Position numbers and translations under genes: made by a program. A stretch of DNA of 64,000 nucleotides from Tsukamurella pulmonis (lineage in GTDB: Bacteria > Actinomycetota > Actinomycetes > Mycobacteriales > Mycobacteriaceae). Below the pieces are notes generated by a model that ran no database searches, was not told the DNA's origin, and saw only the letters and a list, made by a program, of their open reading frames with translations. Position 1 is the stretch's first letter. Every line of letters begins with the position of its first letter. Positions 43,867 through 53,095 of the stretch are shown piece by piece. The stretch is from assembly GCF_900103175.1 (NCBI RefSeq), contig NZ_FNLF01000002.1, positions 930,001 to 994,000 on the forward strand, in the 5' to 3' direction.

Positions 43867-45021
43867 TCAATCGAACCGGGCGCGGACCGTCGCCTCCGTC
43901 AGTCCGTAGTCCTCGAGCGAGTAGGTGTGGTTGGGGCGGCGGGCTCCGGATCGACTGGCGTCGTGCATCGCCGACATCGCCTGCCGTGCCTCGTCGGTCA
44001 GCTCCAACCCGAACGAGCCGTAGATGTCCCCGACGGTGCCGAGCGGATCGGCCACCAGGTCGCGGTAATCCACGTCCACGAACTGATCGCCCCGGCCGGC
44101 GGCGGTGTGCCGCGCGCGGGCCTCGTCGAAGGCGTCGAGCCCGCGGGCCCAGGTGTCCAGTTGATCCGCGCCGATCGTCGCGCCGGTGAAGGCCGTCGAC
44201 CAGCCCTCGGTGGCGTGCTGCGCGAGCGAGCAGACGGAGGCGATGATCGTCTCGGCGGGCCGGTGGCACTGCACGATCAGGGCGTCCGGGTACACCTCGA
44301 GTACCGCGTCGAGCGCGAACAGGTGACTCGGGTTCTTGAGGACCCAGCGCTTGCCCGGATCGTTCATGCCGATCAGCTGCAGGTTGCGCTTGTGCCGGCG
44401 GTACGCGGGTGTCCAGTCCTGCTCGGCCAGCCAGGCCGCGTACGACGGGACGTGCGCGAGGCACTCGTAGGAGACCGAGTGCACGGACTGCCGCAGCAGT
44501 TGCCAGCACTCCTCGACCTCCGAGGCCGACATGTAGTGCAGGCCCATGAATTCCGGGTGCTCGGTGTGGTGCTGCGCGTACTGCTCGTCGAGGAGCGTGT
44601 AGACCGGGTTCTCCGCCCACGTCGCGCGCGGGGGCCGCGGCTGCGGGACCTCCGCGAGCCACATCTGCAGGCCCTGGTTACCGGGATCGGCGTCGAGCAG
44701 CCGGTGCAGGGCCGTCGTGCCCGAGCGGGGCAGGCCGGTGACGAACATCGGCCGATCGACGGTGACGTCGGCGTGGCCGGGGTTCGCCGCGAACGCCGCC
44801 TCGCTGATCAACCTGGCGGAGAGGGCACCGCGCAGGAACACCCGCGAGAGCTTCGAGCCGAGCTCGGTGAGGGCGGCCTCCTCGCGGTAGGAGTCCAGCA
44901 GTACCTGCAGCGCCTCGCGGTAGCCGTCCGACGGGTCGCCGAAGTCGCTCAGCCCGGTGCGGCGCATCGCGGACTCGTGGAGATCGTCGACCGTGCCGAC
45001 GGAGGTGGTGGTCTCAGACAT
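43867..45021 (-). CDS. Sulfotransferase family protein
   Basis: 384 residues. The PAPS-binding 5'-phosphosulfate loop is FVTGLPRSGTTALHRLLD (PRSGTT at 98-103), and the 3'-phosphate region includes VQCHRPAETIIASVCSL. The fold is the Sulfotransfer_3 group common in mycobacteria. It should transfer sulfate from PAPS to a hydroxyl on a lipid, sterol or similar small molecule. ATG 45021 overlaps the intended SDR stop (ATGTCTGA); because the SDR has a 1-nt deletion, the two now read as one 641-residue fused frame. It belongs to the DUF1214-SDR-sulfotransferase operon. Confidence 0.88.
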   Translation of the reverse strand: MSETTTSVGTVDDLHESAMRRTGLSDFGDPSDGYREALQVLLDSYREEAALTELGSKLSRVFLRGALSARLISEAAFAANPGHADVTVDRPMFVTGLPRSGTTALHRLLDADPGNQGLQMWLAEVPQPRPPRATWAENPVYTLLDEQYAQHHTEHPEFMGLHYMSASEVEECWQLLRQSVHSVSYECLAHVPSYAAWLAEQDWTPAYRRHKRNLQLIGMNDPGKRWVLKNPSHLFALDAVLEVYPDALIVQCHRPAETIIASVCSLAQHATEGWSTAFTGATIGADQLDTWARGLDAFDEARARHTAAGRGDQFVDVDYRDLVADPLGTVGDIYGSFGLELTDEARQAMSAMHDASRSGARRPNHTYSLEDYGLTEATVRARFD

Positions 45022-45792
45022 GGAACTCTCCGCAGTTGACGTCGAGCGTCTGGCCGGTGATGCCGGACGCGCGGGGGAGGCGAGGAAAAGGACGGCCGAG
45101 GCCACCTCGTCCTCGGTGGGCAGCCGCCGCAGGTCCGAGTTCTTCGCCGCGTCGGCGTAGTCCTCCGCCACGGTGACGCCCTTGGTGCTCGCGCGGTACT
45201 CGAAGTAGGCCTTGAGGGTGTCGCCCCAGATCCAGCCGGGCACCACGGAATTGATCCGGATACCCTCGGGGCCGAGCTCAGTGGCCAGCGATTGCGCGAG
45301 CGCGAGCTGCGCCGTCTTCCCGGCCTTGTAGCCGCCGTAGCGCAGATCCGAATGCCGGATCACCATCGAGTTGACGTTGACCACGGCGCCGCCGCCGTCC
45401 GCGGCCGCCAGGGCCTCGCGGAAGGCGAGCACGGTGCGCAGCGCGCCGAGCGCCATCAGGTCCACGCTCTGCAGGATGTGGGCGGGATCGGTCTTCACCA
45501 GCCGCTGCATGGACGGATAGGTGAAGGCGTTGTTGATCACCGCGTCGACCCGCCCGAAGCGTTCGCGCACCTGCGTCGCGAGTGCGGCGAGCGAGCCCTC
45601 GTCGGTGATGTCCGCGGGGATCGCGACCGCACCGTCGATCTCGGCGGCCATGGCCTCGATCCGTTCCGCGTTCCGCGCGACGAGGACCACCCGCGCGCCC
45701 TCGTCGGCGAAGCGTTCCGCGAGGACGGCGCCCAGCGCCGGCCCCGCGCCCGCGATGACGACGACCCTGCCGTCGAGTCCCAGGCCGGGCAT
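45014..45792 (-). pseudogene. SDR-family dehydrogenase with 1-nt deletion near the C-terminus
   Basis: Starts at ATG 45792. Cofactor motif VVIAGAGPALGAVLA, NNAFTYPSM, and the active-site region NVNSMVIRHSDLRYGGYKAGK. The normal reading goes wrong after LFLASP; in the shifted frame the sequence continues ASGITGQTLDVNCGEFHV and a stop at 45014, the usual SDR ending. One missing C in the C5 run (G run at 45073-45077 on plus) explains it and would give a 259-residue enzyme. As read, translation misses the stop and fuses into the sulfotransferase. It overlaps the DUF1214 gene stop (TGATG). A sterol/lipid hydroxyl dehydrogenase partner is inferred. Confidence 0.8.
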
Positions 45793-46958
45793 CAGCCGAC
45801 CATCCTCTCGCCGATGAGCCGCGCTCGCTGCGCGATCCGCGCGCGACGGGCGTCGGCGTCGATGCGGTTGGATGCGAAGTGCGGCAGGTGCGCCGGCACC
45901 TCGGCGAGCGGGACCACCTGCGCGGTGGGTCCGTCCGCGGCCGTGAGCGCGGAATCGGTACGCTGCCAGCGGAACTGGAGGTAGCCGCGGCGATGCCCGA
46001 GCGTCTCGACCCAGTTGGTGACGCCGGGGTCCTTCTCGGAGACCACGATCCGGATCATTCCGTCCGGATCCTCCTGCGCCTGGCTGCCGTTGAGCGAGGT
46101 CTGGTGGTGGATGTAGTCGAGCGAGATGTACCAGAGGCTGCCGAGCTGGAAGCCCAGGTACGGGGCGTCGCCGCGGGGGACCGTGATGATCAGGGCCTGA
46201 TCGTCGGCGAGGTCGTAGTGCCCCACCGAGGAGAACTGGGTGGACAGGCCCCCGGGAGTGAGCCGCGGCGCGGTCAGCGTGTTCACCGGCAGCGGGTCGT
46301 AGAACCACTTCGGGAACTGCAGCCAGGTCTTGACCCGGCTCACCAGCTGCTTGCCCGCGGCGGCGTAGCGCTTGGCCATGAGCTCGGGGGTCACCGGCGG
46401 CGGGGCGGTACCCGCGGTGTCGGTGCGGGCGATGGCGAAGGTACTGCGGCGCGCGGACCAGTCGTCGAAGACCTCGCGGATCACCAACTGCGCCTTGCCC
46501 GGCGGGAGGCGGTAGTAGGAGCCCGGTACGGGCTCCCCGGGGCCGAAGCGCACCTCGAACCGGCCGTCGGCATCGACCGTCAGCTCGCGGTCGTCGAAGG
46601 CGACGGCGCTGGCCGGGACGTTGTCGTCGGTGTACTCGCCGCCGCCGAGGACCTGGAAGCTGATGTCGCAGGTGGTGCCCCGGCGGCCGGTGACCACGTA
46701 CTCGTGGGCGCCGTCGACCCGCGCGCCGAAGTACAGCGTGTCCGGGTTGTCCAGCCCCATCTTGGTGAACGGCCCGGTGCCGCTGAGCAGGAACGGGTGA
46801 TCCTTGTCGAAGTGGAAGGCGCCGTGCACGCAGGCCGCCACACCCTGCGCGAGGTACTGCAGTCCCTCCAACAGGTCGGCCTCGGTCTCGATGTGCGGAG
46901 CCGCGGCGACGAGGGCCTCGGCCTCGCCGATCGCCGCGACGAGTGGATCGCTGTACAT
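45792..46958 (-). CDS. DUF1214 domain protein, first gene of the sulfotransferase operon
   Basis: 388 residues. N-terminal helical region, a middle beta-domain (FDKDHPFLLSGTGPFTKMGLDNPDTLYFGARVDG) and a C-terminal DUF1214 region (LGSLWYISLDYIHHQTSLNGSQAQEDPDG followed by VVSEKDPGVTNWVET). The biochemical role of DUF1214 is unknown; such genes often lie near steroid and lipid metabolism genes in actinomycetes. ATG 46958 follows a GGAGGTGGG ribosome site. Minus-strand promoter: CATATT -10 inside the IclR-type palindrome, with a KstR-like box just upstream. Confidence 0.85.
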   Translation of the reverse strand: MYSDPLVAAIGEAEALVAAAPHIETEADLLEGLQYLAQGVAACVHGAFHFDKDHPFLLSGTGPFTKMGLDNPDTLYFGARVDGAHEYVVTGRRGTTCDISFQVLGGGEYTDDNVPASAVAFDDRELTVDADGRFEVRFGPGEPVPGSYYRLPPGKAQLVIREVFDDWSARRSTFAIARTDTAGTAPPPVTPELMAKRYAAAGKQLVSRVKTWLQFPKWFYDPLPVNTLTAPRLTPGGLSTQFSSVGHYDLADDQALIITVPRGDAPYLGFQLGSLWYISLDYIHHQTSLNGSQAQEDPDGMIRIVVSEKDPGVTNWVETLGHRRGYLQFRWQRTDSALTAADGPTAQVVPLAEVPAHLPHFASNRIDADARRARIAQRARLIGERMVG

Positions 46959-46972
46959 CCCACCTCCGATAG

Positions 46973-46990
46973 TGGTACAAATATGGACCA
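46973..46990. promoter_or_regulatory. IclR-type operator copy 1 (palindrome)
   Basis: TGGTACAAATATGGACCA is a partial palindrome whose core GGTACAAATATGGACC (46974-46989) recurs at 48030-48045 with 14 of 16 identities. It covers the CATATT -10 box (46980-46985 on plus) and the start site of the DUF1214 operon, so binding would block it. Confidence 0.65.
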
Positions 46991-46996
46991 AGTTGG

Positions 46997-47010
46997 TAGA
47001 ACCTGTTCCA
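46997..47010. promoter_or_regulatory. KstR-like box, copy 1
   Basis: TAGAACCTGTTCCA matches the steroid-repressor KstR consensus TNNAACNNGTTNNA at all eight fixed positions. It lies 6 bp from the IclR-type palindrome in the iclR / DUF1214 divergent region. Confidence 0.55.
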
Positions 47011-47050
47011 GACCGTAGGCGCAGGGATCGACGAGTGTCAAGGAGTCCCG

Positions 47051-47980
47051 ATGACGGAACCGACCGGGGTGGAAGCGCCGCCCGCCGCGGCGGGGCGGAC
47101 CTCGCCGCCGACCGCGCGGGTGGTGGCCGTGCTCGAGTTCCTGTCCCGGCACGAGCGTGAGCGATTCGGCATCTCCGAGCTCGCCCGCCGCGTCGGCCTG
47201 AGCAAGCCCACCTGCCTCGGCATCGTCGCCACGCTCGTGGAATCGGGCTACCTGCTGCGCGACGACCGGGACAAGACCTACCGCCTGGGGCCCGCGCTGA
47301 TCCCGCTCGGCCGCGCTGCGCGCACCTCGCTGCGTGAGGATCCGGCCGGAGGCGACATCCTCGCTGGACTGTGGGAGGCGTTCGGGCACCCGGCCTCGCT
47401 CTCCGGCGTGGTCGGCGATCGGGTCACGGTGCTCGACGTGGCCGTCGATCCGCACCGGCCGGCGATGGTCAAGGTGGGCGACGGCTACCCGTTCACGCCG
47501 CCGATCGGGCTGATGTACGTGCTCTGGGATCGCACGGGGCGCCTCGAGCGCTGGCTCGCGCGCGACCGGGTGCGCGCCGACGGCGACCGGCTCGCGCGGG
47601 TGATCGAGACCTGCCGCGCCGACGGCTACCTGGTGGAGTTACTGACCCCCGCGGGCCAGCAACTCCACCGGCTCATGGCGGGCGTGCCGGGCGACATCCC
47701 CGCGGAGTTGCGCGCCGTGCTCGGGGAAGTGGTCGCTGGCATCGGCGACCGCGTCCATCTGCGCGGCGACGCCGCCGAGCCGGGGGAGTCGCAGAACGTG
47801 AGCGTCATCTCGGCGCCGGTCTTCGACGGTGACGGCGCGCAGGCGATGGTGGCCAGCCTGTACGTCAGCGCAGAGCTGACCGAGCGCGAGATCGCCGAGC
47901 GCGCCACCTCGCTCATCGCGGCCGCGGACCGGATCACCGTGCGGATCGGGGGCGTCAAGCCCGGCCGCGCCGGGCGTTGA
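47051..47980 (+). CDS. IclR-family transcriptional regulator
   Basis: 309 residues. N-terminal winged HTH: ARVVAVLEFLSRHERERFGISELARRVGLSKPTCLGIVATLVESGYLLRD. The C-terminal IclR effector domain (about 110-300) includes VGDGYPFTPPIGLMYVLW, the usual ligand region, and VSVISAPVFD. It sits between two divergent units and is the probable controller of both. Start ATG 47051 follows AAGGAG. A repeated 16-bp motif lies upstream of both the DUF1214 operon and cysD. The effector is unknown, though IclR proteins often bind small carboxylic or aromatic acids. Confidence 0.88.
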   Translation: MTEPTGVEAPPAAAGRTSPPTARVVAVLEFLSRHERERFGISELARRVGLSKPTCLGIVATLVESGYLLRDDRDKTYRLGPALIPLGRAARTSLREDPAGGDILAGLWEAFGHPASLSGVVGDRVTVLDVAVDPHRPAMVKVGDGYPFTPPIGLMYVLWDRTGRLERWLARDRVRADGDRLARVIETCRADGYLVELLTPAGQQLHRLMAGVPGDIPAELRAVLGEVVAGIGDRVHLRGDAAEPGESQNVSVISAPVFDGDGAQAMVASLYVSAELTEREIAERATSLIAAADRITVRIGGVKPGRAGR

Positions 47981-48006
47981 CAAGCGAAGAGAACACGTTC
48001 TAGCCT
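47977..48006 (+). promoter_or_regulatory. cysD promoter with KstR-like box copy 2 in the spacer
   Basis: -35 TTGACA (47977-47982, overlapping the iclR stop), 18-nt spacer, -10 TAGCCT (48001-48006). GAGAACACGTTCTA (47989-48002) between them fits TNNAACNNGTTNNA except at the first base. A repressor here would block RNA polymerase. Confidence 0.6.
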
Positions 48007-48009
48007 TCG

Positions 48010-48045
48010 GGTCAGAAATGGACCAATGGGGTCCAAATATGAACC
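48010..48045. promoter_or_regulatory. IclR-type operator cluster upstream of cysD
   Basis: GGTC-N7-GACC (48010-48024), GGACC-N5-GGTCC (48020-48034) and the motif GGTCCAAATATGAACC (48030-48045) overlap. The last one is copy 2 of the motif at 46974. The cluster begins at the predicted start site and ends at the cysD ribosome site. Confidence 0.6.
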
Positions 48046-48058
48046 GGAGGTTTGGACA

Positions 48059-48973
48059 GTGGTGGAGACGACGGTCGCCGCAGATCACCTGCGGCTCCTC
48101 GAGGCGGAGACGGTGTACGTCTTCCGGGAGGTGGCGGCCACCTTCGAGCGCCCCGTGCTGCTGTTCTCGGGTGGCAAGGACTCGGTGGTGATGGTGCACC
48201 TCGCGGCCAAGGCCTTCTGGCCCGCCGCGATCCCGTTCCCGGTGCTGCACATCGACACCGGCCACAACTTCGACGAGGTGCTGGCCTTCCGCGACGAGCT
48301 GGCCGAGCGCCTGGGCCTGCGGCTCGTGGTCGGCAGCGTGCAGGACGACATCGATTCCGGCGCCGTCGTCGAGCCCACCGGCCCGGGCGCCACCCGCAAC
48401 CGGCTGCAGACCGCGACGCTGCTGCGCACGATCGGTGAGCACCGGTTCGACGCCGCCTTCGGCGGGGCGCGCCGCGACGAGGACAAGGCGCGCGCCAAGG
48501 AGCGGATCTTCAGCTTCCGGGATCGCTTCGGGCAGTGGGATCCCCGCGCGCAGCGCCCCGAGCTGTGGAACATCTTCAACGGCCTGCACGGCAAGGGGGA
48601 GCACATCCGCGTCTTCCCGCTCTCCAACTGGACCGAGCTCGACATCTGGCAGTACATCGCCGCCGAGTCCATCGCCCTGCCCTCGCTCTACTACGCGCAC
48701 GAGCGCGAGGTGATCGAGCGCGACGGGATGCTGCTCTCCACCGGCCCGCTCGTCGAGGCCCTGCCCGGCGAGACGCCGGAACGCCGGACGGTCCGCTACC
48801 GCACCGTCGGCGATGCGACGTGCACCGGCGCCGTCGCCTCGGACGCGGCCACCCCGGAAGCCGTGGTGACCGAGATCGCCACCACCCGGATCACCGAGCG
48901 CGGCGCGACCCGCGCCGACGACCGCATCTCCGAGGCCGGCATGGAGGACAGGAAGAAGGAGGGGTACTTCTGA
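48059..48973 (+). CDS. cysD: Sulfate adenylyltransferase subunit 2 CysD
   Basis: 304 residues. The PP-loop ATP-binding motif is [15 protein letters not shown] (SGGKDS at 37-42) and [23 protein letters not shown] is the CysD signature. With CysN it makes adenosine 5'-phosphosulfate from sulfate and ATP. GTG 48059 was chosen over an in-frame upstream ATG because GGAGG stands 8 nt before it. The stop overlaps the cysNC start (TGATG). Location beside a sulfotransferase operon, not beside cysteine genes, suggests use for PAPS rather than cysteine. Confidence 0.93.
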   Translation: MVETTVAADHLRLLEAETVYVFREVAATFERPVLLFSGGKDSVVMVHLAAKAFWPAAIPFPVLHIDTGHNFDEVLAFRDELAERLGLRLVVGSVQDDIDSGAVVEPTGPGATRNRLQTATLLRTIGEHRFDAAFGGARRDEDKARAKERIFSFRDRFGQWDPRAQRPELWNIFNGLHGKGEHIRVFPLSNWTELDIWQYIAAESIALPSLYYAHEREVIERDGMLLSTGPLVEALPGETPERRTVRYRTVGDATCTGAVASDAATPEAVVTEIATTRITERGATRADDRISEAGMEDRKKEGYF

Positions 48974-50805
48974 TGGAGATCCTGCGCATCGCGACGGCCG
49001 GCAGCGTGGACGACGGCAAGTCGACGCTCATCGGACGCCTGCTCTACGAATCGAAATCCGTTCTCGAGGACCAGCTGAGCGCGGTCGCGGCCACCACCGC
49101 CGCCCGCGGCGAGGAGGGCGTCGACCTCGCCCTGCTCACCGACGGGCTGCGGGCCGAACGCGAACAGGGCATCACGATCGACGTGGCCCATCGCTACTTC
49201 GCCACCGCCACACGCAAGTTCGTCCTCGCCGACACCCCCGGCCACGAGCAGTACACCCGCAACATGGTCACCGGGGCCTCCACCGCGGACGTCGCGCTCA
49301 TCCTCGTCGACGCCCGGCACGGCCTGACCCGCCAGTCCCGCCGGCACACCTTCCTCACCTCGCTGCTCGGCGTCGAGCACATCGTGCTGTGCGTGAACAA
49401 GATGGACCTCGTGGACTTCGACCGCGCCCGGTTCGACGCCATCCGCGCCGAGTTCGCCGAATTCGCCGCCAAACTCGAGGTGCACGACGTCGAGGCGATC
49501 CCGGTCTCGGCGCTGCTCGGCGACAACATCACCGAGCGCTCGCCGAACACTCCGTGGTACGACGGCCCGTCGCTGCTCTACCACCTCGAGAACGTGCACG
49601 TGGTCAGCGATCGCAACCTCATCGACGCGCGGCTGCCCGTGCAGTACGTGATCCGGCCCCGCGACTCCGACTTCCGCGGTGTCGCGGGCACCGTCGCCTC
49701 CGGCGCCTTCGCCGTCGGCGACGAGGTGGTCGCGCTCCCGTCGGGCTTCACCACGACCGTCGCCGAGCTGTACCGGCCCGGTGGTGCGCCCGCCGAGCGG
49801 CTGGAGGCGGGGGAGGCGGCGTGCGTGCGGCTCGCCGATCACCTGGACGTGGGCCGCGGCGACGTGCTGTGCCGGCCCGCGAACCGGCCGCAGTCCGCGA
49901 CCGACCTCGACACCACCGTGTGCTGGTTCTCCGACACCGCCACGCTCAGCGTCGGCGCCGAGTACCGGATGCTGCACGCCCACTCCAGCGATCTCGTGCG
50001 GATCGAGGCGCTGGACTACCGGCTCGACACCAGCACCCTGCACCGCGACCAGGACGCGACCGGCCTCGAGCTCAACGACATCGGCCGGGTGCAGCTCACG
50101 GCGCGCCGGCCCGTGCTCTTCGATCCGTACCGGCGCGGCCGCACCATGGGCAGCTTCGTGCTGGTGCATCCGCAGACCAATGAGACCGTCGCGGCCGGCA
50201 TGATCTCCGGGCCGACGCTCAAGGCCGGCGCCGTGGTCTGGCACGGGGCGGCCGTGCGGCGCGAGGACCGCGCGAGCAGGGGCGGCACCGTCTGGCTGAC
50301 GGGCCTGTCCGCCTCCGGCAAGTCGACGGTGGCGTGCGAGCTCGAGCGCCTCCTGGTGGCGCGCGGCATCCCCGCCTACCGGCTCGACGGCGACAACCTG
50401 CGCCACGGCCTCAACGCCGACCTCGGCTTCTCGGCCGCCGATCGCGCGGAGAACGTGCGCCGCGTGGGCGCCGTCGCGCAACTGCTCGCGGACGCCGGGA
50501 CGGTGGCGATCGCCTCGCTGATCAGCCCGTACCGCGAGGACCGCGACCGGATCCGGGCCCAGCACGAGGAGGCCGGCCTGCCCTTCGTCGAGGTCTTCGT
50601 CGACACCCCGATCGACGTCTGCGCCGAGCGGGACCCCAAGGGCATGTACGCCAAGGCGCGGGCGGGCGAGATCGCCGACTTCACCGGGATCAGCGCGCCC
50701 TACGAGGCGCCCGAACGGCCCGAACTGGTGCTGCGGCCCGCCGACGGCGAGCCCGTCGAGCAGGCCCGGGTCGTGCTCGATCGCTGGCTGAAACTCGAGC
50801 CGTGA
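48973..50805 (+). CDS. cysNC: Bifunctional sulfate adenylyltransferase subunit 1 / APS kinase CysNC
   Basis: 610 residues. The N-terminal GTPase (about 1-410) has [12 protein letters not shown] (P-loop), DTPGHEQY and NKMD. The C-terminal APS kinase (about 430-610) has [11 protein letters not shown] near residues 443-453 and a PYR loop in [11 protein letters not shown], followed by [14 protein letters not shown]. It completes APS synthesis and phosphorylates APS to PAPS, the donor for sulfotransferases. Fusion is the mycobacterial form. It shares the cysD promoter and overlaps it by one base. Confidence 0.93.
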   Translation: MEILRIATAGSVDDGKSTLIGRLLYESKSVLEDQLSAVAATTAARGEEGVDLALLTDGLRAEREQGITIDVAHRYFATATRKFVLADTPGHEQYTRNMVTGASTADVALILVDARHGLTRQSRRHTFLTSLLGVEHIVLCVNKMDLVDFDRARFDAIRAEFAEFAAKLEVHDVEAIPVSALLGDNITERSPNTPWYDGPSLLYHLENVHVVSDRNLIDARLPVQYVIRPRDSDFRGVAGTVASGAFAVGDEVVALPSGFTTTVAELYRPGGAPAERLEAGEAACVRLADHLDVGRGDVLCRPANRPQSATDLDTTVCWFSDTATLSVGAEYRMLHAHSSDLVRIEALDYRLDTSTLHRDQDATGLELNDIGRVQLTARRPVLFDPYRRGRTMGSFVLVHPQTNETVAAGMISGPTLKAGAVVWHGAAVRREDRASRGGTVWLTGLSASGKSTVACELERLLVARGIPAYRLDGDNLRHGLNADLGFSAADRAENVRRVGAVAQLLADAGTVAIASLISPYREDRDRIRAQHEEAGLPFVEVFVDTPIDVCAERDPKGMYAKARAGEIADFTGISAPYEAPERPELVLRPADGEPVEQARVVLDRWLKLEP

Positions 50806-50815
50806 AACACCCGTC

Positions 50816-50821
50816 TAAACT
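50816..50821 (+). promoter_or_regulatory. -10 box TAAACT for purL
   Basis: TANNNT hexamer 6 nt before the purL GTG at 50828; leaderless start predicted, separate from cysDNC expression. Confidence 0.5.
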
Positions 50822-50827
50822 GGGCTG

Positions 50828-53095
50828 GTGCACGTAGACACGGTGACCCACGCCGCCTCCACGCCCGATGTCGACCAGCCGTACCGCGAGCTCGGACTCA
50901 AGGACGACGAGTACCAGCGGATCCGCGAGATCCTCGGCCGCCGCCCCACCGACGCCGAGCTCGCCATGTACTCGGTGATGTGGTCCGAGCACTGCTCCTA
51001 CAAGAGCTCCAAGGTGCACCTGCGCTACTTCGGCGAGACCACCACCGACGAGATGCGCGCGGTGATGCTCGCGGGCATCGGCGAGAACGCGGGCGTCGTG
51101 GACATCGGCGACGGCTGGGCGGTGACCTTCAAGGTCGAGTCGCACAACCACCCGTCGTACGTGGAGCCCTACCAGGGCGCCGCCACCGGCGTGGGCGGCA
51201 TCGTCCGCGACATCATGGCCATGGGCGCCCGCCCGATCGCCGTGATGGACCAGCTGCGCTTCGGCCCGGCCACCGCGCCCGACACCCGTCGCGTGCTCGA
51301 CGGGGTGGTGCGCGGCGTCGGCGGCTACGGCAACTCCCTGGGCCTGCCGAACGTCGGCGGCGAAACCGTCTTCGACGCGTCCTACGCGGGCAACCCGCTG
51401 GTCAACGCGCTGTGCGCCGGCGTACTGCGCACCGAGGACCTGCACCTGGCCTTCGCCTCAGGCAAGGGCAACAAGATCATCCTGTTCGGCGCCCGCACCG
51501 GCCTCGACGGCATCGGCGGCGTCTCCGTGCTGGCCTCGGAGAGCTTCGACGCCGACGAGAAGCCCAAGAAGCTGCCGTCGGTGCAGGTGGGCGACCCCTT
51601 CATGGAGAAGGTGCTCATCGAGTGCTGCCTGGATCTCTACCGCGAGAAGCTCGTGGTCGGCATCCAGGACCTGGGCGGCGCCGGCCTGTCCTGCGCCACC
51701 TCCGAGCTGGCCGCGGCCGGCGACGGCGGCATGTTCATCGACCTCGACCAGGTCGCGTGCCGCGCGCAGGGCATGAGCGCCGCAGAGATCCTCTCCTCCG
51801 AGTCGCAGGAGCGCATGTGCGCCGTGGTGACCCCGGAGAACGTCGAGGAGTTCATGGCCGTCTGCGCCAAGTGGGACGTGCTGGCCACGGTGATCGGCGA
51901 GGTCACCGACGGCGAGCACCTCGTCATCGACTGGCACGGCGAGACCGTCGTCGACGCGCCCGCCCGCACCATCGCCCATGACGGCCCCGTCTACGAGCGC
52001 CCCGTCGAGCGGCCCGCGTTCATGGACGCGCTCATCGGCGACACCACCGCCGGCCTGCGCCGCCCCGGCACCGACGACGAGTTGCGCGCCACCGCGCTGA
52101 AGATGCTCGCCTCGCCGGCGCTGTGCTCGCGCAAGTTCATCACCGAGCAGTACGACCGGTACGTGCGCGGCAACACGGTGCTCGCCGAGAACGCCGACGG
52201 CGGCGTCATCCGGATCGACGAGAGCACCCAGCGCGGCATCGCCCTCTCGACCGACGCCTCCGGCCGCTACACCTACCTCGACCCGTACGTCGGCGGACAG
52301 CTCGCGCTCGCCGAGGCCTACCGCAACGTGGCCGTCACCGGCGCCACCCCCAAGGCCGTCACCGACTGCCTGAACTTCGGTTCGCCGGAGGACCCGGGCG
52401 TGATGTGGCAGTTCCAGCAGGCGGTGCGCGGCATCGCCGACGGCTGCGTCACGCTCGGCATCCCCGTGACCGGCGGCAACGTCAGCTTCTACAACCAGAC
52501 GGGCACCACCGCGATCCTGCCGACGCCCGTCATCGGCGTGCTCGGCGTCATCGACGACGTGCGCCGCCGCATCCCCACGGGCCTGGGCACCGAGCCCGGC
52601 GAGACGCTGTACCTGCTCGGCGACACCCACGACGAGTTCGACGGCTCCATCTGGGCGCAGGTCGAGCACGATCACCTCGGCGGCGTGCCGCCGCGCGTGG
52701 ACCTGGGCCGCGAGAAGCTGCTGGCCGACGTGCTCACCGCCGCCTCGCGCGACGGCCTCGTCTCCGCCGCGCACGACCTCTCCGAGGGCGGCCTGTGGCA
52801 GGCGGTCGTCGAGGCCGCACTCGCCGGTGAGACGGGCTGCCGCCTGCTGCTCCCCGAGGACTCGGACGCCTTCGTGCAGCTCTTCTCCGAGTCGACGGGC
52901 CGCGTGCTCGTCGCGGTGCCGCGCACCGAGGAGACCCGCTTCGCGGCCATGTGCGCCGCCCGCGAGCTCCCGGCCGTCCGCATCGGCGTGGTCGACCAGG
53001 GCAGCGACTCGGTCGAGGTGCAGGGCCGGTTCAGCGTGACGCTGGCCGACCTGCGCGCCGCGCACGAGGGCACCCTGCCGGCGCTGTTCGGCTGA
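50828..53095 (+). CDS. purL: FGAM synthase large subunit PurL
   Basis: 755 residues, the small (PurSQ-dependent) type. It starts with a short N-terminal region then [45 protein letters not shown], and two AIRS-like domains with [14 protein letters not shown] and [13 protein letters not shown]. It converts FGAR to FGAM using ammonia from PurQ. The partners purS and purQ are 21 kb upstream. GTG start behind a leaderless -10. The stop overlaps the ATG of the permease gene. Confidence 0.95.
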   Translation: MHVDTVTHAASTPDVDQPYRELGLKDDEYQRIREILGRRPTDAELAMYSVMWSEHCSYKSSKVHLRYFGETTTDEMRAVMLAGIGENAGVVDIGDGWAVTFKVESHNHPSYVEPYQGAATGVGGIVRDIMAMGARPIAVMDQLRFGPATAPDTRRVLDGVVRGVGGYGNSLGLPNVGGETVFDASYAGNPLVNALCAGVLRTEDLHLAFASGKGNKIILFGARTGLDGIGGVSVLASESFDADEKPKKLPSVQVGDPFMEKVLIECCLDLYREKLVVGIQDLGGAGLSCATSELAAAGDGGMFIDLDQVACRAQGMSAAEILSSESQERMCAVVTPENVEEFMAVCAKWDVLATVIGEVTDGEHLVIDWHGETVVDAPARTIAHDGPVYERPVERPAFMDALIGDTTAGLRRPGTDDELRATALKMLASPALCSRKFITEQYDRYVRGNTVLAENADGGVIRIDESTQRGIALSTDASGRYTYLDPYVGGQLALAEAYRNVAVTGATPKAVTDCLNFGSPEDPGVMWQFQQAVRGIADGCVTLGIPVTGGNVSFYNQTGTTAILPTPVIGVLGVIDDVRRRIPTGLGTEPGETLYLLGDTHDEFDGSIWAQVEHDHLGGVPPRVDLGREKLLADVLTAASRDGLVSAAHDLSEGGLWQAVVEAALAGETGCRLLLPEDSDAFVQLFSESTGRVLVAVPRTEETRFAAMCAARELPAVRIGVVDQGSDSVEVQGRFSVTLADLRAAHEGTLPALFG

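Noticed and set aside
43867-46980. Single open frame of 1037 codons covering DUF1214, SDR and sulfotransferase genes
   Set aside because: Only the SDR-sulfotransferase join is in the true frames (through a deletion); the DUF1214 part of this frame is out of phase with its real protein at 45792-46958.
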